From contig CAMBSD010000002.1 in NCBI GenBank assembly GCA_945870425.1, forward strand, positions 62,001-126,000: 64,000 bases of DNA. Direction: 5' to 3'. Below, piece after piece: positions 16,926 through 26,148 of the stretch (positions within the stretch are counted from its first letter, which is position 1; every line of letters starts with the position of its first letter). The position numbers and the translations under genes are program-made. The notes under the pieces are model-generated. The model had not been told where the DNA came from. It did not search any database and was given only the letters and a program-made list of their open reading frames with translations. The DNA is from Chitinophaga pinensis. Its GTDB lineage: Bacteria; Bacteroidota; Bacteroidia; UKL13-3.

Positions 16926-17381
16926 TTAATTAGCATCACGCCTCCCATTATCCCTCAGCTTTTTTAACAATTCTCTTTTAAAATCATTTTCGGCTTTGTA
17001 GAGCATCACTACCTTTTTGATAGGTAAAACTTTTTTGAATTCTGAAGCATATTTCTTAATCATTTCAGCTTCGCTAATTTTATAATTTAGCATTTCATTT
17101 AGCGTTTTTTCTGCGTCAGTTTCCGACATGGAAGCCAATTCACTTAACTCATCAGCCAATTTATCTTTTGTGCTCGAGCGCAATTTCTGTAAATCATCAT
17201 TGAACTTATTATAAACGGGCCAGAATTTTTGGGCTTCTTCCGATGTTAAACCTAATTTTTGAGTTATATAGGCAATTTTTAATGGTTCAATTCGATCCTT
17301 TATTTTACCCTTTTGAGCTATTAGGCTAAATTGTGCAAATAAAAGCAATCCTAAAATACCAAATTTTATTGTCTTTTCCAT
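16926..17381 (-). CDS. Spy/CpxP-like periplasmic protein
   Basis: This 151-residue secreted protein has a signal peptide ending SLIAQ and a fully helical mature part. LTSEEAQKFWPVYNKFNDDLQKL is the LTxxQ-like, sensor/Spy-type motif found in many Bacteroidetes proteins encoded next to ECF sigma factors. Spy-like proteins are periplasmic stress chaperones or metal-responsive sensors. It is the third gene of a sigma, putative anti-sigma and Spy-like operon, 11 bases after the anti-sigma gene, so it may be an output or modulator of envelope stress (inference). Confidence 0.75.
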   Translation of the reverse strand: MEKTIKFGILGLLLFAQFSLIAQKGKIKDRIEPLKIAYITQKLGLTSEEAQKFWPVYNKFNDDLQKLRSSTKDKLADELSELASMSETDAEKTLNEMLNYKISEAEMIKKYASEFKKVLPIKKVVMLYKAENDFKRELLKKLRDNGRRDAN

Positions 17382-17392
17382 TTTTCTATCTT

Positions 17393-17911
17393 TTATAAAT
17401 TATCCATTAATAGATCTTCATCTGCATTATCGTATAGATATTTCTCTATGTCGTTTTCATTTTTATTGGTCTTATTTCGATTTAATAATTCACAAATTAA
17501 ATCCTCACTTACATCATTTTTTACCAAATGATTAAAAATTTCTTCGTTACTAATATTGGCGGTAAAATCAGGTGACTTGCTCGAATTTTCGAACAAAAAT
17601 AAAAACCCAACTATAGTGATCATCGCTGCAATTGATGATACTCTCAATATAATTTGATTGTATGATAAACTAATTTTATGTGCGCGAGACGTAGTTGATT
17701 TTGATAAAATCTTATTTTTTTGCGTTTCAAAAAACAATTCAGGAACAACAAATCCACCTTGATGGTCATAAATAGTCAATTTATCACCTGATGTTTTTGC
17801 AATAATTGAACTTTTCATTGCATCGAAATAATTATCAGGGGTAGTAAAACCACCCTGCTCATTCATTTTTCTTAGCAAATTTTCCTGTCTATTTTCTTCT
17901 AATGCTGGCAT
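17393..17911 (-). CDS. Putative single-pass anti-sigma factor
   Basis: This 172-residue protein has an N-terminal cytoplasmic part of about 85 residues containing the repeated phrase GGFTTPDNYFDAMKSSI and GGFVVPELFFETQKNKI. One membrane helix follows (VSSIAAMITIVGFLFLF), then an acidic periplasmic tail ending NADEDLLMDNL. The layout, and its position directly after the ECF sigma gene, fit an anti-sigma factor, although no zinc-binding ZAS motif is present. The duplicated GGF..P segment is seen in related Bacteroidetes proteins (from recall). Function is inferred from context. Confidence 0.65.
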   Translation of the reverse strand: MPALEENRQENLLRKMNEQGGFTTPDNYFDAMKSSIIAKTSGDKLTIYDHQGGFVVPELFFETQKNKILSKSTTSRAHKISLSYNQIILRVSSIAAMITIVGFLFLFENSSKSPDFTANISNEEIFNHLVKNDVSEDLICELLNRNKTNKNENDIEKYLYDNADEDLLMDNL

Positions 17912-17944
17912 CCTGCTTATATGACTTTAATTCTTAATAATGGT

Positions 17945-18496
17945 TTAATCGTGCTTTAAAAATTCTTCAATTTTTTTCACCGCATGGTGATAGGATGCTT
18001 TCAATGCCCCAACAGACGTACCCAATACCTGCTCCATATCTTCATACTTCATATTTTCATAATATTTCATATTAAACACCAGTCTTTGCTTTGTAGGCAA
18101 GATTAATATAGCTTGTTGAAGTTTCAACTCGATTGCATTTCCATTAAAATAGCTTCCAGCTACTAAACTTTCACTAAGAATATGCTCATAATCACCAAAT
18201 GAGGATGTGGTTGCAGATTTTTTCTTATTCAAATATCCCAAGGCTTCATTGGTGGCAATCCTAAATATCCAAGTATATAATTTAGAATCTTCTCTAAAAT
18301 TTTCAAGGTTTTCCCAAATCTTAATAAAGGTGTTTTGGGTAACATCATCAGCATCATCATGACTAATAACTATTCTTCGGACATGCCAATATACACGCTT
18401 TTGAAAGGCATCTAGAATTTGCACAAAAGCATTATGTTTCGTAGATTCGTTACGAAAAAGTAAAATAACCTCTTGCTCATTCAATATTCCTGCCAT
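17945..18496 (-). CDS. ECF-type RNA polymerase sigma factor
   Basis: This 183-residue sigma-70-family protein has region 2 (HVRRIVISHDDADDVTQNTFIKIWENLENF, then YTWIFRIATNEALGYLNKK) and region 4 (LILPTKQRLVFNMKYYENMKYEDMEQVLGTSVGALKASYHHAVKKI). Regions 1 and 3 are absent, as in ECF factors. It directs transcription of an unknown regulon, probably responding to envelope signals through the downstream membrane protein. It is the first gene of a three-gene operon that ends at a clear terminator. ATG at 18496. Confidence 0.95.
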   Translation of the reverse strand: MAGILNEQEVILLFRNESTKHNAFVQILDAFQKRVYWHVRRIVISHDDADDVTQNTFIKIWENLENFREDSKLYTWIFRIATNEALGYLNKKKSATTSSFGDYEHILSESLVAGSYFNGNAIELKLQQAILILPTKQRLVFNMKYYENMKYEDMEQVLGTSVGALKASYHHAVKKIEEFLKHD

Positions 18497-18560
18497 TAGT
18501 AAATTTTGCAGCTAAGATAATCGAATGATCAAAAGGTTTAAAATAGGTATAAACTTTTTA

Positions 18561-18965
18561 TTAGTGTCTTATCAGTTCAAATATCTTCTCATCAAACTTA
18601 GCCCTGATTTTAGCATGAAGACTTGCTAAGTCAGGCATGAGCACTATTTCTTCAGCTCCTTTTTGTATAAGAAAGAAATCATTCATTTTTTTCTTATCAG
18701 CTGCCACCACAAAAATAGGTATATATTCATTATGTTTTTTTACCATAGTTAATACATCATAAGCTTCAAAACCCTTGCTAGTACGAGTGGTTACAACTGC
18801 ATCAGGGTTAAACAAATGAAGTTCCTTATAAAGGTTAGCTAGGTCATTAACAGAGTGTGTAACACATCGTTTAATGCTGTTTACCTTAATGGTTTTATCA
18901 ATTAATTTTAAAGTTACCTGGTTGTTATCAACCAATAATGTTCTCATTTCCCAATTTGCTTCCAT
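18561..18965 (-). CDS. Stand-alone receiver (REC) domain protein
   Basis: This 134-residue protein has a response-regulator receiver outline. It starts MRTLLVDNNQ (acidic pocket Asp), with a probable phospho-acceptor Asp in LFNPDAVVTT, Thr/Ser-region strand IPIFVVAADKKK with the conserved Lys, and a closing KGAEEIVLMP segment. There is no output domain. The acidic pocket has only one acidic residue (DNN rather than DDE/DD), so phosphorylation may be weak. Lone receivers act in phosphorelays or in gliding and chemotaxis-like signalling. No kinase is nearby. The start may be ATG 18965 or the inner ATG at 18947. Confidence 0.7.
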   Translation of the reverse strand: MEANWEMRTLLVDNNQVTLKLIDKTIKVNSIKRCVTHSVNDLANLYKELHLFNPDAVVTTRTSKGFEAYDVLTMVKKHNEYIPIFVVAADKKKMNDFFLIQKGAEEIVLMPDLASLHAKIRAKFDEKIFELIRH

Positions 18966-19072
18966 TTTTCCTATTTTGATTCTTTACTATTTGGCTTTTA
19001 CTTTTTTGAGGCTTAAGCTAACTCAATAAACACAGGGGTTTATATGAATTAACATCTTTTATGAAAAATTGA

Positions 19073-19101
19073 GGCATAATGTATATTTCAAACATTATGC
19101 C
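19073..19101. promoter_or_regulatory. Inverted repeat in divergent promoter region
   Basis: GGCATAATG and CATTATGCC form perfect 9-bp arms 11 bases apart, between the receiver gene and the pullulanase-like gene. There is no T-run, so a protein-binding operator, or a hairpin in the 5' leader, is more likely than a terminator. Confidence 0.4.
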
Positions 19102-19146
19102 TAATAAGTGTTGTTAAGAGTCAAAGTTTTTCGCATTTTCGCTCTC

Positions 19147-21864
19147 ATGAAGAAATTACTAATCGTTCTAATCATTGCTTTAATTACTTACTATGTAAAA
19201 GCTCAAAATGCCAATGGATACAGCTACGAAAACGATACACTCAGCTTTATTTTTGACGAAGTTACTTATAAAGAAAATGCTGTTAAAAATGTCGTTGTTA
19301 CCGGCTCCTTCTGCAATTGGAGTCAAGATATGAGTGATAAGAAATGGCAATTAAAGAGAGAAAAAAATGGTACTTGGATAAAAAAAGTATACAATCCAAA
19401 TTTCGAAATGATAAAAACCAATACTTCATTTAAATTCAGAATTAATGATGGTAAATGGCTAGAACCACCAGCCAATGCAAGTAATGCTGATGGCGGCAAT
19501 TTAATTTTTATGAAAGGTATTGAGCCTCCTACATTATCAGCAACGCTCGTATCTGATGATCAAATTGAAATTACACTCAAGGGCATTAAGAAAGAGGGAA
19601 ATTTCACAGCAACTACCAATGATTTTATGTTAAGTGACGCTAAAGGAAATCTTATACCCATTTCAGAACTTAAGTTTGATATTGATGCCACAAGTAAATT
19701 AGAAAACCAACCAAATTCAACAGTTATCATTTTGGCAAAACCCAAAAACTTAATTGATAAACGAAGGGTCTATTATATTGAAATGCCAAGCATGAAACAA
19801 AAAACATTGGTTACCTACGATGGTTGGTTTAAAAATTTAAAATCAGACAAAGAATTAGGAGCTAACCTATCATCAGATGGAAAACAAACTATTTTCAGAA
19901 TTTTCGCCCCAAGAGCCAGTGCTATTAAACTATATTTATACAAAGGCAAGGATGATGCATTATCTTATGATACCATCGAATTGAAAATGGATGATATGGG
20001 TGTTTGGGAAACCAGTGTTGATGGTGATTTGCATGGCACATGGTACGACTATACTGTGCATGGTTCATCTGACCCAGGAAATTCATTTTATGAAACAAAC
20101 CCAATTCACATAAGCGATCCATATACACGTGTGAGTGATGATAGTTTTGGTAAATGCATGGTGTCTCATAAAACAACCCCTGCAAGTCCTTTGAAAAATG
20201 GTAGACCTAAAATGGAAAATGTGATAGCGTATGAAGTTCATGTGCAAGATTTCACAGACTTATTGCCATTGAGTAATGATTTAAAAGGTAATATTCCAGG
20301 TATGTTTCAAAAAGGTTTAAAAAACACTTTGGGTAAAAAAATCGGCTTTGATTATTTATGCGAATTGGGAATAAACACCGTTCATATTATGCCTATTCAA
20401 GAAATGCTTCATTGGCCAAAAGACGAATGGAGAAATGCATTTGCTAATGATAATTATATGAAAGAACAAGGAGTGGCTGAGGAAAACTATGATTGGGGTT
20501 ATAGAACTAGCCACAGCTTTGCAGTCGAAACAAGATATAGACAAAAAGGTACACAACCTGGTGATGAAAGAACGCAGTTTAGAGACTTGGTGCAAGCTTA
20601 TCATGATAAAGGAATTGCAGTGATTGTTGATTTTGTATTCAACCATACAGCTGAAAATATGGATGGTAGAAATTACTTGTTTCACTTCAATGCCATCGAT
20701 AAACAATACTATTATAGAACCAAAAATCTTGAACATATAGGAGCGTATGGCAATGAAACAAAAAGCGAAAACCGTTATATGACCCAAAAATGGATTATTG
20801 ACCAATGCAAAAATTTCATAAATGAATTTGGTATAGATGGATTTAGGATTGATTTAGCAGGTCAAACCGACAAACAAACCTTGCTTAAGTTGAAACAAGA
20901 ATTACCTAAAGATATTATTATTTATGGTGAACCTTGGATAGACAGTAACGATCCTGAATACAATAAAAATCCTAAATGGCACTGGTATAAACAAGATGCC
21001 CCAATCTGCTATTTTAATGATGACACTCGCAACACATACAAAGGACCTGTATTTGAATTAACAGATAAGAAAAAACACAGGGGTTGGGCTGGCGGAGATT
21101 GGACCTTGAGAAACGATGTAATTAAAGCGCTATCTTGCACTTTTCCTACTCAAAAAAATATCAATAGTGGTATCAATTACCTTGACATACACGATAATTT
21201 CGCATTGGCTGATCAATTCGGTAAATTTAATTTTGATGGCCGATTTGGAGTTGATGAAAATAGATACAAATTAGCTGCCACTTTATTGTTTACTACCCCT
21301 GGTCCAATTGTTCTTCATGGAGGAAGCGAAATTATGCGAAGCAAGGGCTTAGCCCCTTTGCGTGAAATAGAAAAGGAAATACCTAGCGGTAAATTATATT
21401 TTCATGGTAAGCGAGATACATACAATGTTAGAAATGCAAACCAATTTATTTGGGAGAATATAGGTAAATCAACTACAATCAAAAACAAAAACCGTTTGGT
21501 TCCCTATACTAATAGCGATTTCAATGGTATGTTAAATTATTGGAAAGGTCTGATGGACCTTAGAAAGCAAATATTATTTGAAATTCCTTGTTACAAATTT
21601 GATTCTAAAATAATACCTAAAGACAATATTGAATTTATCCTACCAATAAAACAAAGTTTATTAGCCTACGTCATAAATAATCAAATCCTGGTAATGATTA
21701 ATTCGGGGGATAAATCAGCAAAAATTGATTCTAAATTATTACCTAAAGGGGAATGGGAATTATTAGGTGATATCAATGAAATTAACCTTAAAGGAATTAA
21801 TAAAAAAATAGATTTAAAACTAGCGATACCAGCACAAAGTTTATATATATTTAAGAGAAAGTAA
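19147..21864 (+). CDS. Pullulanase-type alpha-amylase family (GH13) glycosidase
   Basis: The ATG at 19147 gives a 905-residue protein with a signal peptide ending YYVKAQ. Two N-terminal beta domains follow: a CBM48-like domain with VTGSFCNWSQDM, and an E-set with ETSVDGDLHGTWYDYTV. The GH13 barrel then has IAVIVDFVFNHT, GFRIDLAG (nucleophile Asp569), YGEPW (acid Glu595) and YLDIHDN (Asp683). YDWGY near residue 448 corresponds to the YNWGY motif of type I pullulanases, which cut alpha-1,6 links in pullulan, starch and glycogen. Secretion suggests periplasmic or surface starch use. An in-frame upstream start at 19108 would spoil the signal peptide. Confidence 0.9.
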   Translation: MKKLLIVLIIALITYYVKAQNANGYSYENDTLSFIFDEVTYKENAVKNVVVTGSFCNWSQDMSDKKWQLKREKNGTWIKKVYNPNFEMIKTNTSFKFRINDGKWLEPPANASNADGGNLIFMKGIEPPTLSATLVSDDQIEITLKGIKKEGNFTATTNDFMLSDAKGNLIPISELKFDIDATSKLENQPNSTVIILAKPKNLIDKRRVYYIEMPSMKQKTLVTYDGWFKNLKSDKELGANLSSDGKQTIFRIFAPRASAIKLYLYKGKDDALSYDTIELKMDDMGVWETSVDGDLHGTWYDYTVHGSSDPGNSFYETNPIHISDPYTRVSDDSFGKCMVSHKTTPASPLKNGRPKMENVIAYEVHVQDFTDLLPLSNDLKGNIPGMFQKGLKNTLGKKIGFDYLCELGINTVHIMPIQEMLHWPKDEWRNAFANDNYMKEQGVAEENYDWGYRTSHSFAVETRYRQKGTQPGDERTQFRDLVQAYHDKGIAVIVDFVFNHTAENMDGRNYLFHFNAIDKQYYYRTKNLEHIGAYGNETKSENRYMTQKWIIDQCKNFINEFGIDGFRIDLAGQTDKQTLLKLKQELPKDIIIYGEPWIDSNDPEYNKNPKWHWYKQDAPICYFNDDTRNTYKGPVFELTDKKKHRGWAGGDWTLRNDVIKALSCTFPTQKNINSGINYLDIHDNFALADQFGKFNFDGRFGVDENRYKLAATLLFTTPGPIVLHGGSEIMRSKGLAPLREIEKEIPSGKLYFHGKRDTYNVRNANQFIWENIGKSTTIKNKNRLVPYTNSDFNGMLNYWKGLMDLRKQILFEIPCYKFDSKIIPKDNIEFILPIKQSLLAYVINNQILVMINSGDKSAKIDSKLLPKGEWELLGDINEINLKGINKKIDLKLAIPAQSLYIFKRK

Positions 21865-22308
21865 TGTACCTTTTCAAACAAAATTTATTCAAATTAATGA
21901 TTGATAAAAACAAACAGAAGTAAGGCACAAATAAGCATACTTTACAATGATTTACGCCAATAAAACGTTCATAATATACATTTCATCTATTCTTTAACTG
22001 ATATATAAAATCATTTAAACTATTCATGTTATAGATGCGAGTATCAATAGGACTTTCAAATGGACAAAAGTATTTTTGATTCACTTCATTGCTTAGAACT
22101 TGAGATTACATATCTGTACATCAAGTAGAAGATAGATTTGAGACAGCTAATAATAATTAGAATTAATTTTACGATTATTAAAATTTAAAGTCAAAAAAGA
22201 CGTGATTATTGAAAAAATACGTCACCTTACAGATTGTATTTTTGTTGCAGAAAAATTAAAAGAGGTGATAAACGATAAAAATAAATGTTTAAAGACAGTA
22301 ATTCTAAT
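21865..22308. other. Gene-free spacer (444 bp)
   Basis: This is AT-rich DNA between the pullulanase-like gene and the START-like gene, whose ends converge. A short open stretch on the plus strand (about 22150-22311, ending at a TAA) reads KKDVIIEKIRHLTDC..KLKEVINDKNK but lacks a convincing start. No terminator, repeat or RNA was recognised. Confidence 0.5.
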
Positions 22309-22695
22309 CTAAGCTCCTATAGAAGCTTTTAAATCATGGACTTGCGAATCCCATAAAGAACTTATGTTTTTTTCGTCTTCAGGCATTACAAAATCTGTGA
22401 TGACCAATGCTACATCATCAGTTAATTCATCTACTATGATTTCAAACTCAAAGAATTCATCAGGTTTACTATCGAGCCAACGAAAGCGAATCATTTTATT
22501 GTTTACTTTTTTTATCAACTCTGCAATATTTTCTTCTGAATCCCATTTAAACTTGAATTGATTATTATATACATCAACGTCATTACAAAACCAATTGCTC
22601 AAGCCCGATGGGCTGCTTATATAATTAAACAATAATGCAGGAGATGTACGAACTCCATACTCTAATCTAATCTTTATTTTCTTCGTGCTTGTCAT
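22309..22695 (-). CDS. START-like (SRPBCC/AHSA1-type) domain protein
   Basis: This 128-residue cytoplasmic protein has the AHSA1/START-like fold pattern: IRLEYGVRTSPALLFNYISSPSGLSNWFC at the start, FKFKWDSEEN, a MIRFRWLDSKPDEFFEFEI strand, LVITDFV and a C-terminal helix ending WDSQVHDLKASIGA. In Bacteroidetes this conserved family has no proven function; the fold binds hydrophobic ligands or assists Hsp90 in other lineages. It starts with ATG at 22695, alone on its strand between the UXS terminator and a long spacer. Confidence 0.85.
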   Translation of the reverse strand: MTSTKKIKIRLEYGVRTSPALLFNYISSPSGLSNWFCNDVDVYNNQFKFKWDSEENIAELIKKVNNKMIRFRWLDSKPDEFFEFEIIVDELTDDVALVITDFVMPEDEKNISSLWDSQVHDLKASIGA

Positions 22696-22770
22696 ACAAT
22701 ATTTGTTTTAACTATTATTGGCAAATATGTATAATTACTATTAACAAGCAAGCTATTTTTTAAAAAGTGT

Positions 22771-22804
22771 AAAAAAAATGGCGCATGTTTTCAATCATGC
22801 ACCA
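22771..22804 (-). terminator. Terminator of the ugd-uxs operon
   Basis: On the minus strand TGGTGCATG and CATGCGCCA form a hairpin (one mismatch) followed by a run of eight T. It lies 22 bases after the UXS stop. Confidence 0.8.
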
Positions 22805-22825
22805 TTAATCACTAATTATTTTTTT

Positions 22826-23809
22826 TTATTTTTTGTCAAAAGAGCGATGCTCTTTTTTAAACAACTCCTCTTGTGGCAAAGATTTAAAATAATCATAAGT
22901 GATTTTTAATCCCTCTGCTCTTGACACTTTAGGTTCCCAACCCAAAATCTCTTTTGCTTTGGTAATATCTGGTCTGCGTTGTTTAGGGTCATCTACAGGC
23001 AATGGCAATGAAATTAATTTTTGGTTTGCACCCGTTAATTTCAAAATCTCTTCACCAAATTCTTTAATTGTGATTTCATTAGGATTGCCAATATTCACAG
23101 GAAAAGCGTAATCACTCATTAACAAACGATAGATACCATCTACCAAATCACTTACATAACAGAATGAACGTGTTTGGGATCCATCACCAAACATGGTTAA
23201 ATCCTCACCTCGCAATGCTTGTCCAATAAAAGCTGGTAAAACTCTACCATCATTCAGGCGCATTCTTGGTCCATATGTATTAAAAATCCTGATAATACGG
23301 GTCTCAAGACCATGGAAAGTATGGTAAGCCATAGTGATTGACTCCTGGAAGCGTTTTGCTTCATCATAAACACCTCGAGGACCAACCGTATTCACATTCC
23401 CCCAATACTCCTCAGTTTGCGGGTGAACGGTTGGGTCTCCATAAATTTCAGAGGTAGAAGCCACTAAAATTCTAGCTTTTTTCTCAAGAGCAAGTCCTAA
23501 ACAATTATGAGTTCCTAATGAGCCCACTTTTAATGTTTGTATAGGTATTTTCAAATAATCAATTGGACTAGCTGGTGAGGCAAAATGCAGGATATAATCT
23601 AATTTACCAGGGACATGTATAAACTTACTTACATCGTGATGATAGAATTCAAACTCCTTCAATTTAAAAAGGTGCTCTATATTCTTCAAATCGCCAGTGA
23701 TAAGGTTATCCATACCTATTACTTCATACCCTTCTGCAATGAACCTATCGCAAAGATGTGAACCTAAAAAGCCTGCTGCTCCCGTTATTAAAATACGTTT
23801 CTTAATCAT
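22826..23809 (-). CDS. UDP-glucuronate decarboxylase (UDP-xylose synthase)
   Basis: This 327-residue extended short-chain dehydrogenase has the NAD-binding [14 protein letters not shown] near the start, [11 protein letters not shown] (typical of UXS), STSEIYGDP and the catalytic pair Tyr/Lys in [19 protein letters not shown] and [15 protein letters not shown] follow. It converts UDP-glucuronic acid to UDP-xylose. It directly follows ugd, whose product is UDP-glucuronate, on the same strand with a 23-base gap, making a two-step route from UDP-glucose to UDP-xylose. A terminator follows. Confidence 0.93.
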   Translation of the reverse strand: MIKKRILITGAAGFLGSHLCDRFIAEGYEVIGMDNLITGDLKNIEHLFKLKEFEFYHHDVSKFIHVPGKLDYILHFASPASPIDYLKIPIQTLKVGSLGTHNCLGLALEKKARILVASTSEIYGDPTVHPQTEEYWGNVNTVGPRGVYDEAKRFQESITMAYHTFHGLETRIIRIFNTYGPRMRLNDGRVLPAFIGQALRGEDLTMFGDGSQTRSFCYVSDLVDGIYRLLMSDYAFPVNIGNPNEITIKEFGEEILKLTGANQKLISLPLPVDDPKQRRPDITKAKEILGWEPKVSRAEGLKITYDYFKSLPQEELFKKEHRSFDKK

Positions 23810-23832
23810 ATGTGTTGTTAACTAAAACTTGA

Positions 23833-25155
23833 TTAATTTGTTTTGATACCGATACAGTAATAGTCGAAGCCTAATTCTTTCATTTCAGCTACATCATATA
23901 TGTTTCTACCATCAAAAATCACATTTCCTTTTAAGAGTTTATGCATTACTTTAAAGTTAGGAGATCGAAACTCAGGCCACTCAGTTATAATCAACAAGGC
24001 ATCTGCATCTATTAAACACTCTTCTCCATCTTTGCAATATTCAATTTGCTCGCCCAACATGTGTTTAGCTTCTTTCATAGCTACCGGGTCGTATGCTTTT
24101 ACATTGGCACCAGCTGCTAACAATTTCTCGATAATAACTAGTGAAGGTGCTTCACGCATATCATCTGTTTTTGGTTTAAATGAAAGCCCCCATAATGCGA
24201 AAGTTTTACCTTTTAAGTTACCATCAAAATGCTTGATAATTTTGTTGTACAAAACAGATTTTTGAGCTTCGTTAACCGACTCAACCGACTCCAAAATCTG
24301 CATTCTATAACCGTTTTCAGAAGCTGTTTTTATTAAAGCTTTAACATCTTTAGGGAAGCAACTTCCACCGTATCCGATACCAGGATAAATAAATTTATTA
24401 CCAATTCGGGCATCACTACCAATTCCTTTACGCACCATATTCACATCTGCTCCCATGATTTCGCAAAGGTTAGCAATATCATTCATAAAGCTGATTTTTG
24501 TTGCTAGCATGCTATTGGCAGCATATTTGGTCATTTCAGCACTAGGAACATCCATGAAAATTATTGGATGGCCATTCAATAAAAATGGTTTATATAACTT
24601 GCGCATGATTTCTTCAGCATGCTTGCTCTCAACACCAATTACAATTCTATCTGGTTTCAAGAAATCATCAATAGCTGCACCTTCTTTTAAAAACTCAGGA
24701 TTTGAAGCCACATCAAACTCAATATTTGCGTTGCGTTTTCCCAACTCGTCATTAATGGCATTTTTAACTTTTTGAGCGGTCCCTACAGGCACAGTGCTCT
24801 TAGTTACTACTACAATATAATCATTAATATTTGCACCAATTTCTCTTGCAACACCAATTACATATTTCAAATCAGCACTTCCATCTTCACCCGGAGGGGT
24901 ACCAACAGCTATAAAAGCCACATCACACTGTGATATACTATCTTTTAAACTTGTACTAAACTTTAATCTGCCCTTTTCAACATTACGACTAACCATTTCT
25001 TCTAGACCTGGCTCGTAGATTGGAAGAATTCCCTTGTTTAAGTTTTCGATTTTTTGGGTATTTACATCAATACAGACAACATCAATGCCAACTTCTGCAA
25101 AACACGTTCCGGTAACTAAGCCAACGTAGCCCGTACCTACTACAGCAATTTTCAT
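23833..25155 (-). CDS. ugd: UDP-glucose 6-dehydrogenase
   Basis: The start at ATG 25155 gives MKIAVVGTGYVGLVTGTCFAE, the NAD-binding Rossmann motif; the longer open frame upstream is not coding-like. The 440-residue enzyme oxidises UDP-glucose to UDP-glucuronate. SNPEFLKEGAAIDDF, the catalytic Cys in GYGGSCFPKDVKAL, AEMTKYAANSMLATKISFMNDIANLCE and WGLSFKPKTDDMREAPS are all present. It supplies UDP-glucuronate to the adjacent decarboxylase and probably to surface polysaccharide. Confidence 0.96.
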   Translation of the reverse strand: MKIAVVGTGYVGLVTGTCFAEVGIDVVCIDVNTQKIENLNKGILPIYEPGLEEMVSRNVEKGRLKFSTSLKDSISQCDVAFIAVGTPPGEDGSADLKYVIGVAREIGANINDYIVVVTKSTVPVGTAQKVKNAINDELGKRNANIEFDVASNPEFLKEGAAIDDFLKPDRIVIGVESKHAEEIMRKLYKPFLLNGHPIIFMDVPSAEMTKYAANSMLATKISFMNDIANLCEIMGADVNMVRKGIGSDARIGNKFIYPGIGYGGSCFPKDVKALIKTASENGYRMQILESVESVNEAQKSVLYNKIIKHFDGNLKGKTFALWGLSFKPKTDDMREAPSLVIIEKLLAAGANVKAYDPVAMKEAKHMLGEQIEYCKDGEECLIDADALLIITEWPEFRSPNFKVMHKLLKGNVIFDGRNIYDVAEMKELGFDYYCIGIKTN

Positions 25156-25371
25156 AATAGTTAAAATTTTAGATGCGAATATAGATGTTAAACAATGTGA
25201 TGCTGTAATTAATGCCAATTATCAGTGTTAATATTCTATTTAATAATACAATCCAACAATTAAAATAACACATATCAAAAAAAGACCAGACCAAGAACTA
25301 TTTTATTAAGAAATACTTAGATTAGTCACAGATAAATATATTTTCAATAAAATAACTTTATTATTGCATAA

Positions 25372-26148
25372 ATGAATTTCAAATCCCTGTATTTATTGAC
25401 CTTTTTTTTTATTTTTAGCTTTCATGCAAGCTCTCAAAAAACTAAAAAACTTAGGAAATATACTTTAAGCAATAAAATTGCTGACATTAACATTGGCTAT
25501 AATTATCAATTTCCATCAGCAGATCTTCTTAATCGCTTTGGTAATTTTAATTCCATTTATATTGGGGCATCTCTTAAGTCGCGTAGTCAATGGTTTATCT
25601 CTGTTGAGGCTAATTATATGTTTGGAAGTGAAATAAAAGAGATTAACATTTTAAACAACGTTAGCAATAGCAGCGGTATAATCAACGATATGAGTGGAAA
25701 CCCAGGGAAATATTCCATTGGAATGCGCGGCTATGGTTTTTATGGCAAGTTTGGAAGGTTATTCCCCATTTCGAGATACAATAAAAACAGTGGCATACTT
25801 GCTATGGCAGGAGCTGGATATATGTTTCATTGGATAAATTTCAATATTCCTCAAGACAATATAGCTCAAATTGGACCCGATTATCAAAAAGGATACGATA
25901 GGTTAAGCGCTGGATTGGCATATAATCTTTTTACCGGATATATGTTTCATTCACAAAACAGACTTTTGAATTTTTATGCAGGTGTTGACCTAACCAACGC
26001 ATACACACAAAGTGTTAGAGGCTACAATTTTGATGAAATGAAAAAGGATGATGCAAATAGATTCGATCAAATCATTTCGATGCGTTTTGGCTGGTTAATA
26101 CCGATTTACCTAAATACAAAAGACGAAAATGAGTTCGAATTTAAATAA
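25372..26148 (+). CDS. Putative outer-membrane beta-barrel protein
   Basis: This 258-residue protein has a signal peptide ending HASSQ. The mature chain has alternating aromatic and small residues typical of barrel strands (IADINIGYNYQFPSADLL, NSIYIGASLKSRSQWFISVEANYMFGSE, GYGFYGKFGRLFP, GILAMAGAGYMFHWINF and a terminal SMRFGWLIPIYL). No enzyme motif is visible. It overlaps the first 20 bases of waaA, so the two are translationally linked and the protein may work in LPS or envelope biogenesis (inference from context). Confidence 0.75.
   Translation: MNFKSLYLLTFFFIFSFHASSQKTKKLRKYTLSNKIADINIGYNYQFPSADLLNRFGNFNSIYIGASLKSRSQWFISVEANYMFGSEIKEINILNNVSNSSGIINDMSGNPGKYSIGMRGYGFYGKFGRLFPISRYNKNSGILAMAGAGYMFHWINFNIPQDNIAQIGPDYQKGYDRLSAGLAYNLFTGYMFHSQNRLLNFYAGVDLTNAYTQSVRGYNFDEMKKDDANRFDQIISMRFGWLIPIYLNTKDENEFEFK

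Noticed and set aside
22140-22311. Short open stretch with a charged, helical-looking translation
   Set aside because: It lacks a credible start and a recognisable match; it may be a gene scrap but cannot be supported.
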